Assembly: GCA_016839665.1 (NCBI GenBank)
Contig: JAEOTU010000054.1
Span: 1 to 23,156 of the forward strand
Direction of reading: 5' to 3'
Source: Candidatus Hodarchaeota archaeon
GTDB lineage: Archaea; Asgardarchaeota; Heimdallarchaeia; Hodarchaeales; Hodarchaeaceae
DNA length: 23,156 bases
Shown here one piece after another: positions 21,062 through 23,156 of this stretch. Position 1 is the first letter of the stretch. Each line of letters opens with the position of its first letter. Made by a program: the position numbers and the translations under genes. The notes beneath the pieces were generated by a model. That model did no database searches. It had not been told where the DNA came from and saw only the letters and a list, made by a program, of their open reading frames with translations.

Positions 21062-21808
21062 ATGCATACGAAGTTATTTGGAATTAAATTCGGAGTGTTT
21101 TTCTTCTTGGTTCTTGGTGTTTCAGTCGTTAATGCCTTTCCAACAGTTAATCTAGGAACTGATGGTACGAATGATGTGGAAAAAATCAATTGGGCATTTA
21201 CTGCTTATGGTTATGAGAAAGGTAATTTTCATGACGAGATTGACATTGTTTCTCTCAGTGCCGAGGCAGACGGTGCTGGAAATGTTACAATGACTTTGAC
21301 ATGTCAAAGCGCTCCTGTTTTCGATGGTACACACGTTTATTGGATTTGGATATCTTTTGAAGCAGAAGGAACCGAAGGTTCTAGTCCTGGTGCATGGTTT
21401 TGGGCGGGTGGTTATCAAGGAACTGACGCTACTGCATATTGGTTTGTTTCCAAAGATCTTACGAATTATACTACTTATGGCACAGGAACAACGAGTCCGC
21501 AAATTAGTGGAAATTCTCTTTCTTGGGAAACAAACGCAGAATATTGGGATGATCTAGCTAATTCTGGATCTTGGGAGATCGAAGCCTGGGCATGGACGTC
21601 GGAGAATAGCACTTTCACTGACGCTGCACAGGGTGAACACTATTGGGATTATTACCCTGATGAACTGTCAGGTTATGAAGATACCAATGGAGAAACAACT
21701 GTTTCTGAGGTACCTGTAAATGGTGCGGGTACTCCAGGATTTGAACTCATTTCTCCCTTATTAGCAATACCCCTCATAGCAGCTTTCCTTAGAAAACGAA
21801 AACAATAA
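21062..21808 (+). CDS. Secreted surface protein with PGF-CTERM-like archaeosortase signal
   Basis: A 248-residue exported protein. Residues 1 to about 25 form a signal peptide (Lys-containing start, Phe/Leu/Val core, Val-Asn-Ala before Phe-Pro). The mature part is acidic and very rich in Trp, Tyr, Gly, Ser and Thr, beta-rich by appearance, with three Asn-x-Ser/Thr sequons (Asn-Val-Thr, Asn-Tyr-Thr, Asn-Ser-Thr) suited to archaeal N-glycosylation; there are few cysteines. The C-terminus is a tripartite sorting signal: Thr-Pro-Gly-Phe (224-227), a hydrophobic helix, and Arg-Lys-Arg-Lys-Gln. Proteins with this tail are cut by archaeosortase and joined to a lipid in the cell surface. I do not recognise the mature domain; it may be carbohydrate-binding or purely structural. 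An SD GGAG precedes the ATG and a terminator hairpin follows. It stands alone as a transcription unit. Confidence 0.85.
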   Translation: MHTKLFGIKFGVFFFLVLGVSVVNAFPTVNLGTDGTNDVEKINWAFTAYGYEKGNFHDEIDIVSLSAEADGAGNVTMTLTCQSAPVFDGTHVYWIWISFEAEGTEGSSPGAWFWAGGYQGTDATAYWFVSKDLTNYTTYGTGTTSPQISGNSLSWETNAEYWDDLANSGSWEIEAWAWTSENSTFTDAAQGEHYWDYYPDELSGYEDTNGETTVSEVPVNGAGTPGFELISPLLAIPLIAAFLRKRKQ

Positions 21809-21833
21809 CAGTGCGCAAATATTCTTTGAATAG

Positions 21834-21880
21834 CGATAAGTAAATAGCGTTTTACTATATCGTTCTTCATCCTTTTTTTT
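21834..21880 (+). terminator. Strong hairpin and T-tract after the surface-protein gene
   Basis: An 11-bp stem with one bulged A (CGATAAGTAAA 21834-21844; arm 21851-21862) and a 6-nt loop is followed by T-rich sequence and eight Ts at 21873-21880. It lies between two convergent genes. Confidence 0.65.
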
Positions 21881-21907
21881 AATTGCGAAAGAAAGAGAGG
21901 CTGAAAT

Positions 21908-22828
21908 CTAGGTTATATCTGAATGTTGGTCTTGTACTGCTTTCAGATTGGTTGCAATGTTTAATATGAGGTCCATAAGGAAAGAAAAAGAATTAATAAA
22001 CTCTTTATTCTTTGTCTGAATGGCTGATGAATAAAGAGGGGCCGTTGTAGATTTAAAAATTAATAACGAAGTTGCATTTTCTGAATCAGGATCAATCATA
22101 AGGAAATTTGGTCGTTCAACTAAGAATTGGCCAAATAGGGTAATTGTAGAAGTGACATTCTCCTTTAACTCTCCTTCGAAAGGTATTAATTCAATCATAC
22201 TTCGAAATTTCTCAATACTAATGCCAGCAATCGGATCTGTGGATATTGTTTCTATCGGTACTAATTTGTTGAGTTGTTCAACTTCTTCTTCCAACATTAT
22301 TAGCTTTATTGAAACGCCTCGATTTTTTGCATTTTCTAGATTAGGGATAATTGGTTCCAGGAAGTCAGGATATAGATTACTCAGGATTGTATAGCGAGCA
22401 GAATCAATGATTTCCTTTTCAATTCGATTAATATTGTCAATTCCTTTGATAATCCAAACTTCGTGAATACCTTCTTTCTCTACTCTAGTACTAGCAATCT
22501 TAACTAAGTTATCAACCGATCTTTTTGCAGCACTTTCAATTGGAAGAATCTTCCCTTTCTGCAAATATGAAATCAAATTGGAAGGATTATCAAACAACAC
22601 TCGATAAACATTCGCACTCCCCTTGATCTCATCCTTTATCACAATTTTTTTTGTTTCCAGTCCTTCTAGGGCTTGATAGATCTTGTTACGAGGTGCATCC
22701 GATATTTCGACAATTCCTGAAACTTCAGCAGAATTTCCAAGTTCGACCAGAGCTATGAGTACTTTTCCTTCGTTTAACGTTAATCCGAGAGATTGGAGGT
22801 CAGTAATCAATGACTCATTAACAGACAA
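21908..22828 (-). CDS. TrmB-family transcriptional regulator
   Basis: A 306-residue regulator. Residues about 8-75 form a winged helix of the TrmB kind: Leu-Gln-Ser-Leu-Gly-Leu-Thr-x-Asn-Glu-Gly-Lys-Val, then the recognition helix 'Ala-Pro-Arg-Asn-Lys-Ile-Tyr-Gln-Ala-Leu-Glu-Gly-Leu' and the wing. A coiled helix at about 90-120 probably dimerises. Residues about 125-280 resemble the ligand-binding part of TrmB proteins, many of which sense sugars or related effectors; the ligand here is unknown. The start is TTG at 22828: an in-frame TAG sits directly before it and no ATG follows for a long way. There is no SD, so the leader may be very short. It is divergent from an NmrA-like gene, with two palindromes between them that are the natural operator candidates for this protein (inference). 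Confidence 0.88.
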   Translation of the reverse strand: MSVNESLITDLQSLGLTLNEGKVLIALVELGNSAEVSGIVEISDAPRNKIYQALEGLETKKIVIKDEIKGSANVYRVLFDNPSNLISYLQKGKILPIESAAKRSVDNLVKIASTRVEKEGIHEVWIIKGIDNINRIEKEIIDSARYTILSNLYPDFLEPIIPNLENAKNRGVSIKLIMLEEEVEQLNKLVPIETISTDPIAGISIEKFRSMIELIPFEGELKENVTSTITLFGQFLVERPNFLMIDPDSENATSLLIFKSTTAPLYSSAIQTKNKEFINSFSFLMDLILNIATNLKAVQDQHSDIT

Positions 22829-22864
22829 CTAAATTAACCAGCGCCTTAGTCTTTGAGAAATTGT

Positions 22865-22884
22865 GTTACCCCTCGAAGGATAAC
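22865..22884. promoter_or_regulatory. Palindromic operator candidate 1
   Basis: GTTACCCCTCGAAGGATAAC reads almost the same on both strands (two mismatched base-pair positions per half around a central TCGA). It is repeated 29 bp to the right. Confidence 0.75.
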
Positions 22885-22892
22885 TTTATAAA
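22885..22892. promoter_or_regulatory. Palindromic TATA box shared by two divergent genes
   Basis: TTTATAAA is a perfect palindrome and a consensus archaeal TATA box. Its centre (22888.5) is about 60 nt from the TTG of the TrmB gene on one side and about 60 nt from the ATG of the NmrA-like gene on the other. It could serve either direction; no other good TATA box is in the gap. Confidence 0.75.
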
Positions 22893-22893
22893 T

Positions 22894-22913
22894 GTTACCC
22901 CCCGAGGGGAAAC
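22894..22913. promoter_or_regulatory. Palindromic operator candidate 2
   Basis: GTTACCCCCCGAGGGGAAAC is a second copy of the 20-bp palindrome at 22865, sharing the GTTACCCC left half and a GG-WAAC right end. Protein bound here and at copy 1 would cover both edges of the TATA box. Confidence 0.75.
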
Positions 22914-22947
22914 AGAGAAAAAGTTTTTGTCTTAATTGGTTTACACA

Positions 22948-23156
22948 ATGATGAAAGAAGATGAAAAGAATTTTATTCTTGTGCTTGGTGGAACAGGCCA
23001 CTATGGCAGACACATTGTACACAGCCTTGTAGCACAAGGTGAATCTGTTAAAGTTTTATCACGAAATTACCAGAAAGCTAGAGATATTCTTGGTGAAAAA
23101 CCTGAAATTATTGAGGGAGATATAACCTCCAGAAAATCAATTATAGAGTCACTGAA
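22948..23156 (+). CDS. NmrA-like NAD(P)-binding protein (C-terminus cut by window edge)
   Basis: 69 codons are visible. After Met-Met-Lys-Glu-Asp-Glu-Lys-Asn comes a Rossmann start, Phe-Ile-Leu-Val-Leu-Gly-Gly-Thr-Gly-His-Tyr-Gly-Arg-His-Ile-Val, then Val-Lys-Val-Leu-Ser-Arg-Asn (an Arg after the second strand, as in NADP-preferring members) and Glu-Ile-Ile-Glu-Gly-Asp-Ile-Thr-Ser. This is the pattern of atypical SDRs of the NmrA/HSCARG or quinone-oxidoreductase (QOR2) type, which act as redox sensors or reductases. The catalytic or regulatory part is outside the window. Two adjacent ATG codons (22948, 22951) could start it; no SD is clear, and a leader of about 30 nt is expected from the TATA box. 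It is probably controlled by the divergent TrmB protein. Confidence 0.8.
   Translation, partial: MMKEDEKNFILVLGGTGHYGRHIVHSLVAQGESVKVLSRNYQKARDILGEKPEIIEGDITSRKSIIESL

Noticed and set aside
1..23156. tRNA, rRNA or other structured RNA genes
   Set aside because: I looked through the gaps for a T-loop-like GGTTCGAATCC pattern or acceptor-stem pairing and saw none; a covariance-model scan would be needed to exclude them fully.

Overview
This A+T-rich 23 kb window is archaeal chromosome, most likely from an Asgard archaeon, with a Heimdallarchaeia-like lineage as my best guess. The evidence is a single-fold archaeal histone, the archaeal-type wyosine enzyme Taw1, a TrmB-family regulator, TATA boxes of the TTTATAAA type, frequent TTG/GTG starts behind Shine-Dalgarno (SD) sequences, and a secreted protein ending in a PGF-type archaeosortase signal. 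The genome also uses histidine kinases, response regulators, a CheW-like protein and tetrahydrofolate-type one-carbon enzymes. I see no rRNA, tRNA, CRISPR array, transposase or phage module. The placement below 'archaeon' is inference.

Layout. 1-1344 (minus): an Fe-S oxidoreductase subunit cut by the window edge, downstream of a long coiled-coil protein. 1645-4301 (plus): a small nitroreductase, a CheW-like protein and a soluble histidine kinase with an unrecognised N-terminal half. 4492-5935: a winged-helix protein and tRNA 4-demethylwyosine synthase Taw1. 6281-7578: a pair of unrecognised genes that look like paralogues, the second carrying a long acidic repeat-bearing tail. 7632-11242: a metabolic run with a HAD hydrolase, a GH57 glycoside hydrolase, an M20 metallopeptidase and a small cupin. 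11365-11882 (minus): the histone gene with a clear promoter, and behind it the remnant of an Lrp/AsnC-type regulator. 12004-13455: an ArsB/NhaD-type permease.

13614-17840 is the clearest functional unit: glutamate formimidoyltransferase, a cyclodeaminase/FchA-type protein, FolD and formate-THF ligase. Together these could carry the formimino carbon of formiminoglutamate through methenyl- and 10-formyl-THF to formate plus ATP, or supply one-carbon units. FolD has Gln where the family has its catalytic Lys, so the neighbouring FchA-type protein may provide the cyclohydrolase step. 17927-20730 holds a solitary DNA methyltransferase, an SDR-type epimerase/dehydrogenase and a response regulator fused to an unrecognised domain. 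21062-21808 is the surface protein.

The right end (21908-23156) is a divergent pair, a TrmB regulator (minus) and an NmrA-like NAD(P)-binding protein (plus, cut by the edge). They share a 119-bp region with one palindromic TATA box exactly between two copies of a 20-bp palindrome, almost mirror-symmetric about both start codons. This is the most striking regulatory structure in the window.
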